Assembly (NCBI GenBank): GCA_030038395.1
Contig: JASHOZ010000063.1
Coordinates: 1-42,719 of the forward strand
Origin: Nitrososphaerales archaeon
Lineage (GTDB): Archaea > Thermoproteota > Nitrososphaeria > Nitrososphaerales > Gagatemarchaeaceae
Direction of reading: 5' to 3'
Length of the DNA stretch: 42,719 nucleotides
A program made the translations under genes and the position numbers. This document shows, piece by piece, positions 33,540 through 41,631 of this stretch. The notes under the pieces were generated by a model. It did no database searches and was not told the origin of the DNA. It was given only the letters and a program-made list of their open reading frames with translations. Position 1 is the first letter of the stretch, and every line of letters begins with the position of its first letter.

Positions 33540-34303
33540 ACGTAGCGGTCTGCGTAAAGCACGCCGTCGACGAAGGCGAGCTCAGATTCGACCCGGCCGG
33601 GAGACCTCTGATCGAGGGAGCGGCTGGGAAAATGGGGGCGTTCGATAAGAACGCTGTTGAGGCTGCGCTGCGCGTCAGGTCGGAGGTCGGAGGTGAGGTC
33701 GTGGGGGTGACGGTCGGCGGAGCGGACGCGAGGAAGTCTCTGAAGGAAGCGCTTGCGATGGGGGCAGACAGGGGGGTGCACGTCCTAGACGAGCCCCATC
33801 TCCTGAATCCGTCGAGGACCTCGGCGCTCCTGGCAGCGTCGCTGCGCGAGGCGGGTCAGTTTGACCTGGTGCTCTGTGCGGAGGGCTCATCGGACACCTA
33901 CTCCGGGCTCGTCCCGCCGATGGTGGCCGAGCGCCTGGGCTACGCGTACGTCGGATATGCCAGGAAGCTCGGGGTGACCGCCTCCGAGGTCAGGGCAGAG
34001 AGGTCGCTCGAGGAAAGCATAGAGTCCGTCGCGTCTCCCCTGCCTGCTGTCATCTCGGTCGTCAGCGAAGCCAACGAGCCGCGTTATCCCACCCTCATCC
34101 AGATAATGCAGGCTTCAAAGAAACCGGTCGCGGAGGTCAGGGCCCAGGACCTCCTCTCGGCCGGGGGGACGCACTCCGTGACCATCGGATCCATGTTCGC
34201 GCACTCGACAGACAGGAAGAGGATATTTCTCGAGGGGACGACCGACGAGGCTGCCGCGAAGCTCGTCGACGCTCTGCGCAAGGAGGGGGTCATCTCGGTT
34301 TGA
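33536..34303 (+). CDS. etfB: Electron transfer flavoprotein beta subunit
   Basis: The beta subunit of ETF, 255 residues, carrying AMP or a second flavin. VAVCVKHAVDEGELRFDP at the N-terminus and FDKNAVEAALRVRSEVGGEV followed by GVTVGGADARKSLKEALAMGAD are typical. The end LPAVISVVSEANEPRYPTL is the conserved ETF-beta signature. It takes electrons from the acyl-CoA dehydrogenase just upstream. GTG 33536 is in an overlap with that gene's stop. Whether it bifurcates electrons cannot be told. Confidence 0.95.
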   Translation: MNVAVCVKHAVDEGELRFDPAGRPLIEGAAGKMGAFDKNAVEAALRVRSEVGGEVVGVTVGGADARKSLKEALAMGADRGVHVLDEPHLLNPSRTSALLAASLREAGQFDLVLCAEGSSDTYSGLVPPMVAERLGYAYVGYARKLGVTASEVRAERSLEESIESVASPLPAVISVVSEANEPRYPTLIQIMQASKKPVAEVRAQDLLSAGGTHSVTIGSMFAHSTDRKRIFLEGTTDEAAAKLVDALRKEGVISV

Positions 34304-35229
34304 CGGGCGACGTTTGGTCGTTCTCCGAGAACGCGGCAGTTGCGTCAGAAGTCGCTCTCGCGGCCGAGGGCTTGGCGCCCGCAGTCCAAGGGGGTCCGGT
34401 CGTCGTGGAGGTCGGCAGGGCGAGGGATGGCGTCCGGGGGGGAGGCGAGAGACTGGTCCTTCAGGGGTGTCCGCAGGACGGCCCGGCAGAAGCACTTGCA
34501 GAGTGCATCTCGAGGGCGGCGAAGAGCCTGGGGCCCGCGATCATACTTGTGGGCGCGACGAGGGAGGGCCGCGAAGTGGCGGCGAGGCTCGCTGTGAAGC
34601 TAGATGTCGGCTGCCTCCCCGAGGCATCGCGGATCTCCTCAGATGGCAAGACGGTCTCGGCGGAGCGGAGCGTGTATGCCGGCAGGGTCTCCGCCACGCT
34701 GACGAGCCCGCTCCCCTGCGTCGTGACGGTCAGGCCCGGCTCCTTCGCGAAGTCGACCGGGGCGACAGGGACCGTGCGGAACTACGACGCGGGGACTCCA
34801 GAAGTCAGAGTCAGGAGGCTTGGCTCCTCTAGGCGAGAGACGGGCTCGGTGGACCTCAAGTCCGCGAAGGTCATAGTGTCCGCGGGACGGGGCGTAAAGA
34901 GGAAGGAGGACCTTCCGATGCTGGAGGGGCTGGCCAGCGAGATGAAGGGTGCCCTCGGCTGCTCTCGTCCGCTGTCGTCCGACCTCGGCTGGCTCTCGGA
35001 GGAGCACCACATCGGGCTGACGGGGGTAGTAGTCAAGCCGGACCTCTATCTGGCCGTCGGCATCTCGGGGCAGCTGCAGCACATCGCTGGGATGAAGGAC
35101 TCCAAAGTGGTCGCGGCCGTCAACACGGACAGGGACGCACCGATATTCCAGGCTTCTGACTACGGCATTGTCGGCGACCTGTACCAGGTCGTTCCCGCGC
35201 TGCGTAAAGCCCTTTCAGCACGCCACTGA
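34300..35229 (+). CDS. etfA: Electron transfer flavoprotein alpha subunit
   Basis: The alpha subunit of ETF, 309 residues, with the FAD domain at the C-terminus: VSAGRGVKRKEDLPMLEGLA, RPLSSDLGWLSEEHHIGLTG, VVVKPDLYLAVGISGQLQHIAGM and NTDRDAPIFQASDYGIVGDL. TTG 34300 overlaps the etfB stop by four bases (TTGA). It docks on the membrane Fe-S oxidoreductase encoded 52 bases downstream, judging from context. Confidence 0.95.
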   Translation: MTGDVWSFSENAAVASEVALAAEGLAPAVQGGPVVVEVGRARDGVRGGGERLVLQGCPQDGPAEALAECISRAAKSLGPAIILVGATREGREVAARLAVKLDVGCLPEASRISSDGKTVSAERSVYAGRVSATLTSPLPCVVTVRPGSFAKSTGATGTVRNYDAGTPEVRVRRLGSSRRETGSVDLKSAKVIVSAGRGVKRKEDLPMLEGLASEMKGALGCSRPLSSDLGWLSEEHHIGLTGVVVKPDLYLAVGISGQLQHIAGMKDSKVVAAVNTDRDAPIFQASDYGIVGDLYQVVPALRKALSARH

Positions 35230-35250
35230 TCCCCTAAATGGCGGACAAGC

Positions 35251-35256
35251 CTTAAG
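35251..35256 (+). promoter_or_regulatory. TATA box of the membrane Fe-S oxidoreductase gene
   Basis: CTTAAG is centred 27.5 bases before ATG 35281. This gene can be transcribed apart from the ETF genes. Confidence 0.62.
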
Positions 35257-35280
35257 CGCGTCGGCATCCCCCCGCGCCCG

Positions 35281-37107
35281 ATGGATGAGAGCGCGCTCGT
35301 CTACGTGGCGTTGTACCTTGCCTCCGTCGCCAGCGTCGCGCTAATCGCGGCCGTTTCCGTCAGCTACTCGAAGCAGTCTTCAATCCGCCTGACACCTGGG
35401 AGGCTCGCCGGGCTGACGAAGGACGAGTTCGCGAGGCTCAAGGGAGGGGAGCCCGTCTTCCTGATGCACCTCTCGATTGCGCTCGGCGTGGGCGTGTCGA
35501 TCGTAGCCGCGCTCGTGGAGCCTGCGCTCGGATACGCCCCGCTGCTGAGAGATGCCATCCTGGCGGCGTCCGTCCCCCTGCTGGGGGGGCTGACGGCCGC
35601 CCTCGTCTGGCGCGTGCAGCGTCTGCGCCAGAGCAAGCGCATAGAGAGAGACCTCCTGAAGAGCGGCCGGGACTTCTCGGTAGCTTCCACATGGCTCCAG
35701 CTAACTCTCGTCGCCGCGATTGCCCTCACCATGACAGAGCTCGCGCTGACGTGGGCGCCGTCGCTCGCGGGGGCGGGGTTCCTAGTGGGCACGGCGCGAA
35801 ACCTGCTGGTCGCCGTCTACTATGTCCGACCGGGCGTGAACCTGGCGGGCTCCTACGACAGGCCCCTCTCGTCCATGGCTTCCCCCTTCAAGCTCGGCGA
35901 GGTCCTCGAGGGGAAGTACGACATCTCCCAGGTCAAGGTGGGCGTAGGGAAGATGGGGGACTTCGACGCGCGGGAGCGGTCGTCCTATGACTCCTGCGTA
36001 GAGATTGGCGCTTGCGAGGCCTCGTGCCCCGCCACGGCTTCTGGGAGGCCGCTGTCGCCCCGCGTCTTGGTGCGCGAGCTCAGCCGACTGGGCAAGGGGG
36101 AGAGTGGCGCCGACAGCGACCCCCTGACGACGGTCGGGGATGATGAGCTGTGGGCCTGCACCTCGTGCGGGGCGTGCGTCAGCAGTTGCCCTGTCGGGGT
36201 GAAGCACCTGGACATAGTCTACGACCTCAGGCGAGAACTTGTGGGCCGGGGGAAGCTCGACAGAGAGAAGTCGGCGGTCCTCGAGAACCTGGCCAGGAGC
36301 CAGAACCCTTACGGCCTGAAGCCCAGCTCTCGCGCGGACTGGGCGTCTGCGGCCGGCGTCGACGTGCTAGCCGAGGGGAGGAGTGCTGAGTACCTGTACT
36401 GGGTGGGATGCGTTTCATCATACGACCAGCGCGCCCAGCGCATCTCCCGGTCGCTTGCGAAGATCTTGAAGGGAGCGGGGGTGTCATTCGCAATACTGGG
36501 CGAAGGGGAGCTATGTACGGGCGACCCTGCGCGCCGGCTGGGGGAGGAAGGGAGGTTCCAGGAGCTTGCCTACCAGAACATCCGGAAGCTCGCGTCGCTG
36601 GGTGTCAAGAAGATAGTCGCATCATGCCCCCACTGCTTCAACTCGCTGAAGAACGACTATCCGGCGTTCGGCGGGAGGTACGAGGTCGTCTACTACACTC
36701 AACTCCTCTCCGACCTCGTAAGGGAGGGGCGCATCAGGCTCCCGGGGACGAAGGTCACCGAGATTTCAGTGACCTTGCATGACGCGTGCTACGCCGCCAG
36801 GTACAACAACATCTTCGACGAGCCGAGGCTCGCACTCGAGGCCAGTGGGGTCGAGCTGAAAGAGATGAGGCGGCGGAGGGAGACGACGTTCTGCTGCGGC
36901 GCGGGCGGCTCCAACTACTGGTTCAAGGTCCCGCAGCAGCGTTCCATGGCCAGCATCCGCGCCGATGAGGCGAAGGGGACCGGCGCGAAGACGCTGTCCA
37001 CGGAGTGCCCTTTCTGCCTCTCGATGCTCGACGACGCGACGAAGGTGTCGGGGGACGGACTCGAGGTCAAGGACATAGCGGAGATAGTCGCCGAGAACAT
37101 GGTCTAG
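35281..37107 (+). CDS. Membrane Fe-S oxidoreductase with CCG domains (ETF:quinone route)
   Basis: A 608-residue protein in three parts. Residues 1-175 hold four membrane helices in a NarI/HdrE-like arrangement. About 235-305 hold two 4Fe-4S motifs, SCVEIGACEASCP and CTSCGACVSSCPVG. About 365-600 hold two HdrD-type CCG modules, with ASCPHCFNSL, HDACYAARYNN, TFCCGAGGSNYW and STECPFCLSML. Such fused HdrD-like proteins next to etfBA are proposed to pass ETF electrons to menaquinone, in place of the classical ETF-QO. Here etfBA lies directly upstream and menA nearby. The heterodisulfide reaction itself is not implied. Confidence 0.87.
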   Translation: MDESALVYVALYLASVASVALIAAVSVSYSKQSSIRLTPGRLAGLTKDEFARLKGGEPVFLMHLSIALGVGVSIVAALVEPALGYAPLLRDAILAASVPLLGGLTAALVWRVQRLRQSKRIERDLLKSGRDFSVASTWLQLTLVAAIALTMTELALTWAPSLAGAGFLVGTARNLLVAVYYVRPGVNLAGSYDRPLSSMASPFKLGEVLEGKYDISQVKVGVGKMGDFDARERSSYDSCVEIGACEASCPATASGRPLSPRVLVRELSRLGKGESGADSDPLTTVGDDELWACTSCGACVSSCPVGVKHLDIVYDLRRELVGRGKLDREKSAVLENLARSQNPYGLKPSSRADWASAAGVDVLAEGRSAEYLYWVGCVSSYDQRAQRISRSLAKILKGAGVSFAILGEGELCTGDPARRLGEEGRFQELAYQNIRKLASLGVKKIVASCPHCFNSLKNDYPAFGGRYEVVYYTQLLSDLVREGRIRLPGTKVTEISVTLHDACYAARYNNIFDEPRLALEASGVELKEMRRRRETTFCCGAGGSNYWFKVPQQRSMASIRADEAKGTGAKTLSTECPFCLSMLDDATKVSGDGLEVKDIAEIVAENMV

Positions 37108-37149
37108 CCGGTCTTCGGCTGCACACCCCCGGTCCTGCGGGGCTCGAGC

Positions 37150-38979
37150 CTAAGGCCCCCCTCCGGCCTGACTTCGCGCCTTCGCCCCTATCCGAACCAC
37201 TTTCCCGCCTCCCGCTGGCAACGCGCGGAGGACATCATCCACGCTCAACCCGGGCGCCCTCCCTCCCGCGGCGATGCCTTTGAGGACAGCTTTTGCCGTG
37301 TCGGAGCTCTTCTCCCGCTGAGGCCGGAGCACGAGATAGCTCGCCGCGGCACCGGCTATCGCCGCCTCAGGCCCAGATACCAGCCTCCCCTCCCCGTCCA
37401 GTCCGATGGCGACCTCCACGAGGTTCCTGCCCACCACGTTCTTCTTTCCCCGTATCGCGAAGCTCCCCTTGGGGAGGTACTCGCCGCTGGGGGCGGTCGA
37501 GCTGACCTGCTCCGGGGCGACCCAGTACGCATCGGCCGAGCCCAGGCCGGTCTTCCACGCGCTGCTGAAGGTCACCGTCGCCTGCGCTACCTCGCGCGTC
37601 TCCTCTTGCGTCTGCGCCTTCCCCCCCTTCAGCACGAAGAAAGGGGAGCCGAAGAGGTCCGCGTGGTATATCACGTCGTCGTCTTGCGCATGCCTCCGGA
37701 CGAGGAGGGCGTTCGACTGCGTGTCTCTCCCCCCTATCGCGAGTTTCCCTGCGCTGGTGCGGAACCATCTGAACTTCTCGTACCACTCCGGGCTCCGCCG
37801 AGCGAGAGCCTTCATCCTGGTCCCCGTCGCGCGCCCCGTCTTCGACGCGCTCTTCGACAGCCGCGCGGCAGCTTCCTCCGCGGCCGACGCCCTGTCTTCG
37901 ACCCGTTTCGCCGCGTCGTATATGAGCGAGGCGGCGGCTGCCGTGGACGACGGCAGGTTTCTCGGCTTCAGTCCAGCTTCTCCGACGAACTTCAGCGCTT
38001 CGCCAATCGTAGGGGCGGCAAGCGCGCCTGGCGCCAGCGACCTGAGCTCGGCGGCCCTCGACCGCAGCGAAAGGGACTCCGACCTGAGACTCGCGATGGT
38101 CGCATCGAGCTCTTCCCGCCGCCTCTGCTCAGAGTCCTTCGGCGGGACAGCGGTCGCCGCAACCCCCGGCAGGAGGAGCTCGTCGCACAGCGCCGAGACG
38201 GTCGGGGCCTCCATCTTCACCTTCGAACCCTGCGGGTGGAAGACAAAGATCTCCTCCCCAGACGCTGTCTCGGCCAGGCACGGCCGCGGACGTTCGGTCG
38301 ACTCGAGCATCCCCCTGAGCACTCCTATGACCTCCGCCTCCCGCCCGAGAAGAGCCGACGCCTCTGCGCTCTCTTTCAGAGACAGCCTGTCCAGCGCCTC
38401 GGCTACGTACTTTCTGGGAAGCGCGACGTGCCTCCCTATCGCCTGACCCGCCGTCCTCTCTGACTGGGCGAATGCGGACACATCCTCCGCTCGGACCTGT
38501 GAGGGGCTCAGCCTCGCCTGAGAGGGCGCGGAGTAGGTCGACCCGCGGACGAGCCGGCGCGACCGCGTCTTTACCTCTCTCATCGCCAGGAGGATGCTCC
38601 CTGTCCCGTCGGTCAGAAACAGGTTCCCCGGGGGCATCATCTCGACAATCAGCCTCCTTGCGCTTTCTTTCTCGCCGAACTCAAGCACGAACACCCTGTC
38701 GAGGTCGGCTTGGCTCGCGCCTGCATATCGCGCCCTCTCCAGCCCCTGCCTGAGTCTCGTCGTCAGCTCCTCAGTCTCACCCCTCTCGCTGACCTTCTCC
38801 GAAACCCAGACGCCGTGCTTCGGCGATGCGACCAACCATGCCTCTTCCCCGCCAGGCTTCCGCAGTCGCAGCAGCTGGGCGCCGCCCAGCGTGTAAATAT
38901 TATTAATATAGGAACCGGTCAGCGCCACGCCAATTTCTCTTATGAGCACAGCCACCTCCAAGCCAGACAGGTCGGGCAC
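37150..38979 (-). CDS. NEMF/Rqc2 homologue (NFACT protein)
   Basis: A 609-residue archaeal relative of eukaryotic NEMF/Rqc2 and bacterial RqcH. These bind obstructed 60S/50S subunits with peptidyl-tRNA and, in several lineages, add C-terminal tails in ribosome quality control. NFACT-N begins LSGLEVAVLIREIGVALTGSYINNIYTL. The central coiled-coil (about residues 310-440) is rich in Glu/Arg/Ala. NFACT-R reads RWFRTSAGKLAIGGRD then HADLFGSPFFVLKGG. No NFACT-C domain is seen. GTG 38979 is chosen because it lies 27 bases below a CTTATCAAA box; its 5' end overlaps the opposing EMC6-like gene. Confidence 0.9.
   Translation of the reverse strand: MPDLSGLEVAVLIREIGVALTGSYINNIYTLGGAQLLRLRKPGGEEAWLVASPKHGVWVSEKVSERGETEELTTRLRQGLERARYAGASQADLDRVFVLEFGEKESARRLIVEMMPPGNLFLTDGTGSILLAMREVKTRSRRLVRGSTYSAPSQARLSPSQVRAEDVSAFAQSERTAGQAIGRHVALPRKYVAEALDRLSLKESAEASALLGREAEVIGVLRGMLESTERPRPCLAETASGEEIFVFHPQGSKVKMEAPTVSALCDELLLPGVAATAVPPKDSEQRRREELDATIASLRSESLSLRSRAAELRSLAPGALAAPTIGEALKFVGEAGLKPRNLPSSTAAAASLIYDAAKRVEDRASAAEEAAARLSKSASKTGRATGTRMKALARRSPEWYEKFRWFRTSAGKLAIGGRDTQSNALLVRRHAQDDDVIYHADLFGSPFFVLKGGKAQTQEETREVAQATVTFSSAWKTGLGSADAYWVAPEQVSSTAPSGEYLPKGSFAIRGKKNVVGRNLVEVAIGLDGEGRLVSGPEAAIAGAAASYLVLRPQREKSSDTAKAVLKGIAAGGRAPGLSVDDVLRALPAGGGKVVRIGAKARSQAGGGP
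38904..38910 (+). promoter_or_regulatory. TATA-like block of the EMC6-like gene
   Basis: TAATATA sits in a longer A/T-rich run (38894-38910), about 35 bases before ATG 38942, inside the coding region of the opposing NEMF gene. Confidence 0.5.
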
Positions 38980-39262
38980 GAAGCCTGCGACGTCGCGGCC
39001 ATTTGATAAGCTATATTGGATGAGAGCTGGCCTCGCCCTCCTGGGAGCGCTGGCCGCGTACAACGTCTTCGGCACGGACTATCTGGACGGGCTCCTCGTC
39101 GGGGTCATGTTCTATCTGGCCTCCTACTACCTGGCGCGGGCGCTATGGTTCAGGGAGCTGGACAGAGATGACGTAGGGAAGATCTACAGCACGGGGATCG
39201 GCGGATTTGTCCTTGTCTTCCTGTTCACGTGGATTCTGCTGTTCACGCTTGCTTCTGCGTGA
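38942..39262 (+). CDS. Small three-helix membrane protein, EMC6-like candidate
   Basis: The 106 residues comprise a short polar N-terminus and three membrane helices (about 30-46, 50-70 and 84-103). The pattern VMFYLASYYL...KIYSTGIGGFVLVFLFTWIL resembles eukaryotic EMC6 (FYLLASVLL...SRRPLFTGGLIGGLF), a subunit of the ER membrane protein insertase. Archaeal EMC6-like proteins are known, but this match is by eye over a short hydrophobic stretch. The first 38 bases are antisense to the start of the NEMF gene. The last 20 bases overlap the convergent gene. Confidence 0.5.
   Translation: MSTATSKPDRSGTKPATSRPFDKLYWMRAGLALLGALAAYNVFGTDYLDGLLVGVMFYLASYYLARALWFRELDRDDVGKIYSTGIGGFVLVFLFTWILLFTLASA
39002..39010 (-). 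promoter_or_regulatory. TATA box of the NEMF gene
   Basis: Minus-strand CTTATCAAA, centred 27 bases before GTG 38979, placed inside the opposing EMC6-like coding sequence. Confidence 0.6.
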
Positions 39263-39560
39263 GGCTGGCGTACTCGACGAGGGTCTCTGCGTACCCCTTG
39301 TCGAAGTCGTCAGACATCTGGCTAGCCGAAATCGCCCGAGCCGCTCTCCGCACCCTGTCGCTGTTCCACGACTGGATGGTGCTGTCCTTCCCTTTCACGA
39401 TCCCGGCATAGATTCCGGCGGCGGCCATGATGCTCCCCCTCTCCTTCTCGTTCCGTGCAGACTGGCTGAGAGACTCCAGCTTCCTCTTCGCGCTCTCCAA
39501 GTCGGAGTCCCTGAGCGACGCCAGCACCGATGAAACTCCTTCCCCCACGGTCTTGCTCAC
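39243..39560 (-). CDS. Small helical protein of unknown function
   Basis: 105 residues, no recognised family. It looks all-helical and soluble, with LESAKRKLESLSQSARNEKE, IMAAAGIYAGIVKGKD and SDRVRRAARAISASQMSDDF. GTG 39560 is preferred over GTG 39566 because the TATA-like box at 39581-39587 is about 24 bases away. It ends in a 20-base overlap with the EMC6-like gene. Codon usage is like its neighbours. Confidence 0.62.
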   Translation of the reverse strand: MSKTVGEGVSSVLASLRDSDLESAKRKLESLSQSARNEKERGSIMAAAGIYAGIVKGKDSTIQSWNSDRVRRAARAISASQMSDDFDKGYAETLVEYASLTQKQA

Positions 39561-39580
39561 GAGCACGCGCCGATGACCGT

Positions 39581-39587
39581 ATTTAAT
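39581..39587 (-). promoter_or_regulatory. TATA-like box of the small helical gene
   Basis: Minus-strand ATTAAAT, about 24 bases before GTG 39560. Confidence 0.48.
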
Positions 39588-39708
39588 CTTCCAAAGACAC
39601 GAGATGCAATGTGCGTGACGATTAGGTCAATGACTCTCCATCGCCCGCTGACGGGGGCACGTCGGGGGCGTCCGCGGCGAGCACGCCGCCTGTCTCACTC
39701 GAAGCGCT

Positions 39709-40449
39709 TCACATGAGGGACGAGACGATCTCCGGGACCTCGTCGAGGTCCCTGATGATGTAGTCGGGGGTCGCCCGAGAAGCTTGGTCTCCAGGCCGCT
39801 CCTCGCCCGGGATGAAAACCGACCTGATTCCGACGCTGTTGGCGCCCTGCACGTCGAACTCAAGGGAGTCTCCCACAAAGACTGTCTGGGCCGGGGAGGC
39901 GCGCATACGTCGCAGGCACATGTGGAAGATCCTCGGATCGGGTTTCCGCACTCCCACATCGGCGGATGCGCAGATCGTCGGGAAGTACTCGGCGATTCGC
40001 AGTCTGTTCAGGTGGGCGTAGAGCGCAGGGGGGTAGTGATGGTTGGAGATTACAGCCATCCTCACTTCCATCTCCTTCAGCCTTCGGAGGGCCGGCTTCG
40101 TGCTCCTTCGCAGCCTGAAATTCCTCTTCACGGCGTCCCAGAATGCGTCCGTCGCCTGCCTCGCTAGAGCCGAGCGCCAGGCTTCGCCTTTCGCGGGGAA
40201 GACACCGCGCACTGTCTCTTGAAAGGCGACGAGATCGGAAACGTCCCGGTTCTCGGCCGCGCCGACCTCCCTGCACCTCTCAAACGCAAGCACATTGGCC
40301 TCCAGGCACTCGCGCATGCCTACGCCGGAGTCAGCTGCGCACACCACCCTGCACGCAGCGCGGACCGCGGAAGGCTTCAGCTCCGTCCACGGCTTCTTCT
40401 GAGTGACAAGAGTCCCGCCGTAGTCGAAGGCGACGAGCTTGACTGTCAC
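39709..40449 (-). CDS. HAD-superfamily hydrolase
   Basis: A 246-residue HAD phosphatase-type protein. Motif I is VKLVAFDYGGTLV, motif II AVISNHHYPP, and the motif III lysine is in VGVRKPDPRIFHMCL. Motif IV is VFVGDSLEFDVQGANSVGIRSVFI. The first Asp of motif I is present, but the usual DxDGT is DYGGT, so glycine replaces the second position of the turn. Substrate unknown. GTG 40449 lies 28.5 bases below a TATAAA box. Other starts are possible only upstream of that box. Confidence 0.86.
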   Translation of the reverse strand: MTVKLVAFDYGGTLVTQKKPWTELKPSAVRAACRVVCAADSGVGMRECLEANVLAFERCREVGAAENRDVSDLVAFQETVRGVFPAKGEAWRSALARQATDAFWDAVKRNFRLRRSTKPALRRLKEMEVRMAVISNHHYPPALYAHLNRLRIAEYFPTICASADVGVRKPDPRIFHMCLRRMRASPAQTVFVGDSLEFDVQGANSVGIRSVFIPGEERPGDQASRATPDYIIRDLDEVPEIVSSLM

Positions 40450-40474
40450 GGGTGTCGGGCGACCTGCGACTCGG

Positions 40475-40480
40475 TATAAA
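40475..40480 (-). promoter_or_regulatory. TATA box of the HAD hydrolase gene
   Basis: TTTATA on the minus strand, centred 28.5 bases before GTG 40449. It rules out the longer open frame to 40716. Confidence 0.66.
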
Positions 40481-40514
40481 TGATACATGCCAAGTCGTTG
40501 GCTCGCGGCATGAC

Positions 40515-41237
40515 TTACTCCACGCCGGCCGGGCCGATGGATGCGACGGCGAACTCTCCCGTCGAGAGCTTCATCGCACGGACGGATGTGCGCTCCCGAC
40601 CCAGGAGGACCGACTCCGACACCATCTGTTCGACGGTCTTCCCCCCGATCGCCACATCCCGGCTCGTCCCGAACGTAACGCGGTTCGTGAGGATGTAGGA
40701 CCTCAGGTTCAGGCACGCGTCCCTGGCCAGCACGCTGAGGTACCTGCCGATCGCGCCCTGCCGTTCCGGAAGGTTGGACTTTCCTGGGAAGCCGATCGTG
40801 AAGTTGCGCGTCAGGGTGTCGACCACGACCAGCGAAACGTAGGCCGTTGCCTCCCTCGCGCTCATTTCTGATGCGAGCTCGATCTGCTCAGCGTAGGAGT
40901 CTGTCCGGAGCGTCGTGACCTTCTCCAGGGCCCGACCGGCTTCCCACCCCCGGGAGCGGGCCATCCCTTCCATCCGCTCGGGCCTGAACGACCCTTCGGT
41001 GTCGATGTAGAGCACCTCCCTCCCCAAGCGGGCGACGCACAGGGCCGCCTGCATCGCCAACTGCGTCTTCCCGCTGTTGCTCCGGCCGAGGAACTCGACG
41101 AGACTTCCCTGCCGGTACCCTCCTCCCAGTAGCATGTCAAGAGCGGAGGACCCCGAGGGAAACGTCAGGAGGGACGCCGTCTTGCGCTCGAGTTCTGCGG
41201 CAGTCAGCATGCGCGGACTCACCTCGCTTGAGGCCAC
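40515..41237 (-). CDS. RadA paralogue (RadB-like recombinase-family ATPase)
   Basis: A 240-residue RecA/Rad51-fold ATPase without the N-terminal helix-hairpin-helix domain of RadA. Walker A is FLGRSNSGKTQLAMQA, Walker B SLVVVDTLT, and YIDTEGSFRPERM is typical of the Rad51 family. Such paralogues (RadB, aRadC) act as accessory recombination proteins. RadB proper is best known from Euryarchaeota, so the exact subgroup is uncertain. GTG 41237 is chosen by a TATA box 29.5 bases upstream. It diverges from the Lsm gene. Confidence 0.85.
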   Translation of the reverse strand: MASSEVSPRMLTAAELERKTASLLTFPSGSSALDMLLGGGYRQGSLVEFLGRSNSGKTQLAMQAALCVARLGREVLYIDTEGSFRPERMEGMARSRGWEAGRALEKVTTLRTDSYAEQIELASEMSAREATAYVSLVVVDTLTRNFTIGFPGKSNLPERQGAIGRYLSVLARDACLNLRSYILTNRVTFGTSRDVAIGGKTVEQMVSESVLLGRERTSVRAMKLSTGEFAVASIGPAGVE

Positions 41238-41263
41238 CCAGGTCGGGTCTCCCACCGATTCCT

Positions 41264-41269
41264 TTTTAA
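41264..41269. promoter_or_regulatory. A/T box shared by the RadB-like and Lsm genes
   Basis: TTTTAA, read TTAAAA on the minus strand, is 29.5 bases before GTG 41237 (minus). On the plus strand it is 33.5 bases before ATG 41300. It is the only A/T block in the 62-base divergent gap. Confidence 0.55.
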
Positions 41270-41299
41270 CTCTCACACGTCGCCCGGACGAAAACCTGA

Positions 41300-41551
41300 A
41301 TGAACTCTCCGCCCCCGACGCAGGCTAAGCGCCCGCTCAACGTCCTCCAGAAAGCTGCAAACAGGCTCGTCTCGGTCCGCCTGAAGAACGAGATTGAATA
41401 CAAGGGGAAGATGTCTAACGTCGACCCCTACATGAACGTCATTCTGACGGATGCCGAAGAGTTCGAGAACGGCTCGAAGAGAGCGAACTACGGGAAGGTC
41501 GTGATACGCGGGAACAACGTCCTCTACGTCAAGATCGAGGACCGCCTGTAA
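41300..41551 (+). CDS. Archaeal Sm-like (Lsm) protein
   Basis: An 83-residue Lsm/SmAP protein that forms a heptameric ring binding U-rich RNA. Sm1 is NEIEYKGKMSNVDPYMNVIL and Sm2 is GKVVIRGNNVLYVKI. The glycine/asparagine pair RGNN of the Sm2 loop is present. It fits a normal family length with a 14-residue proline-containing N-terminal extension. ATG 41300 follows the shared A/T box. Confidence 0.92.
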   Translation: MNSPPPTQAKRPLNVLQKAANRLVSVRLKNEIEYKGKMSNVDPYMNVILTDAEEFENGSKRANYGKVVIRGNNVLYVKIEDRL

Positions 41552-41631
41552 GCCTCGTTCTCAACCTGACTGGCCGTGGAGCGCTACGCTGCGTTCGCAC
41601 CTCTCCCAGTGTAGGGTCGGGCCGGCGGGAC

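Noticed and set aside
39612-39660. Possible C/D-box sRNA (GTGACGA ... CTGA) in the gap between the small helical gene and the HAD gene
   Set aside because: The C box has a mismatch and no C'/D' pair or clear guide is visible.
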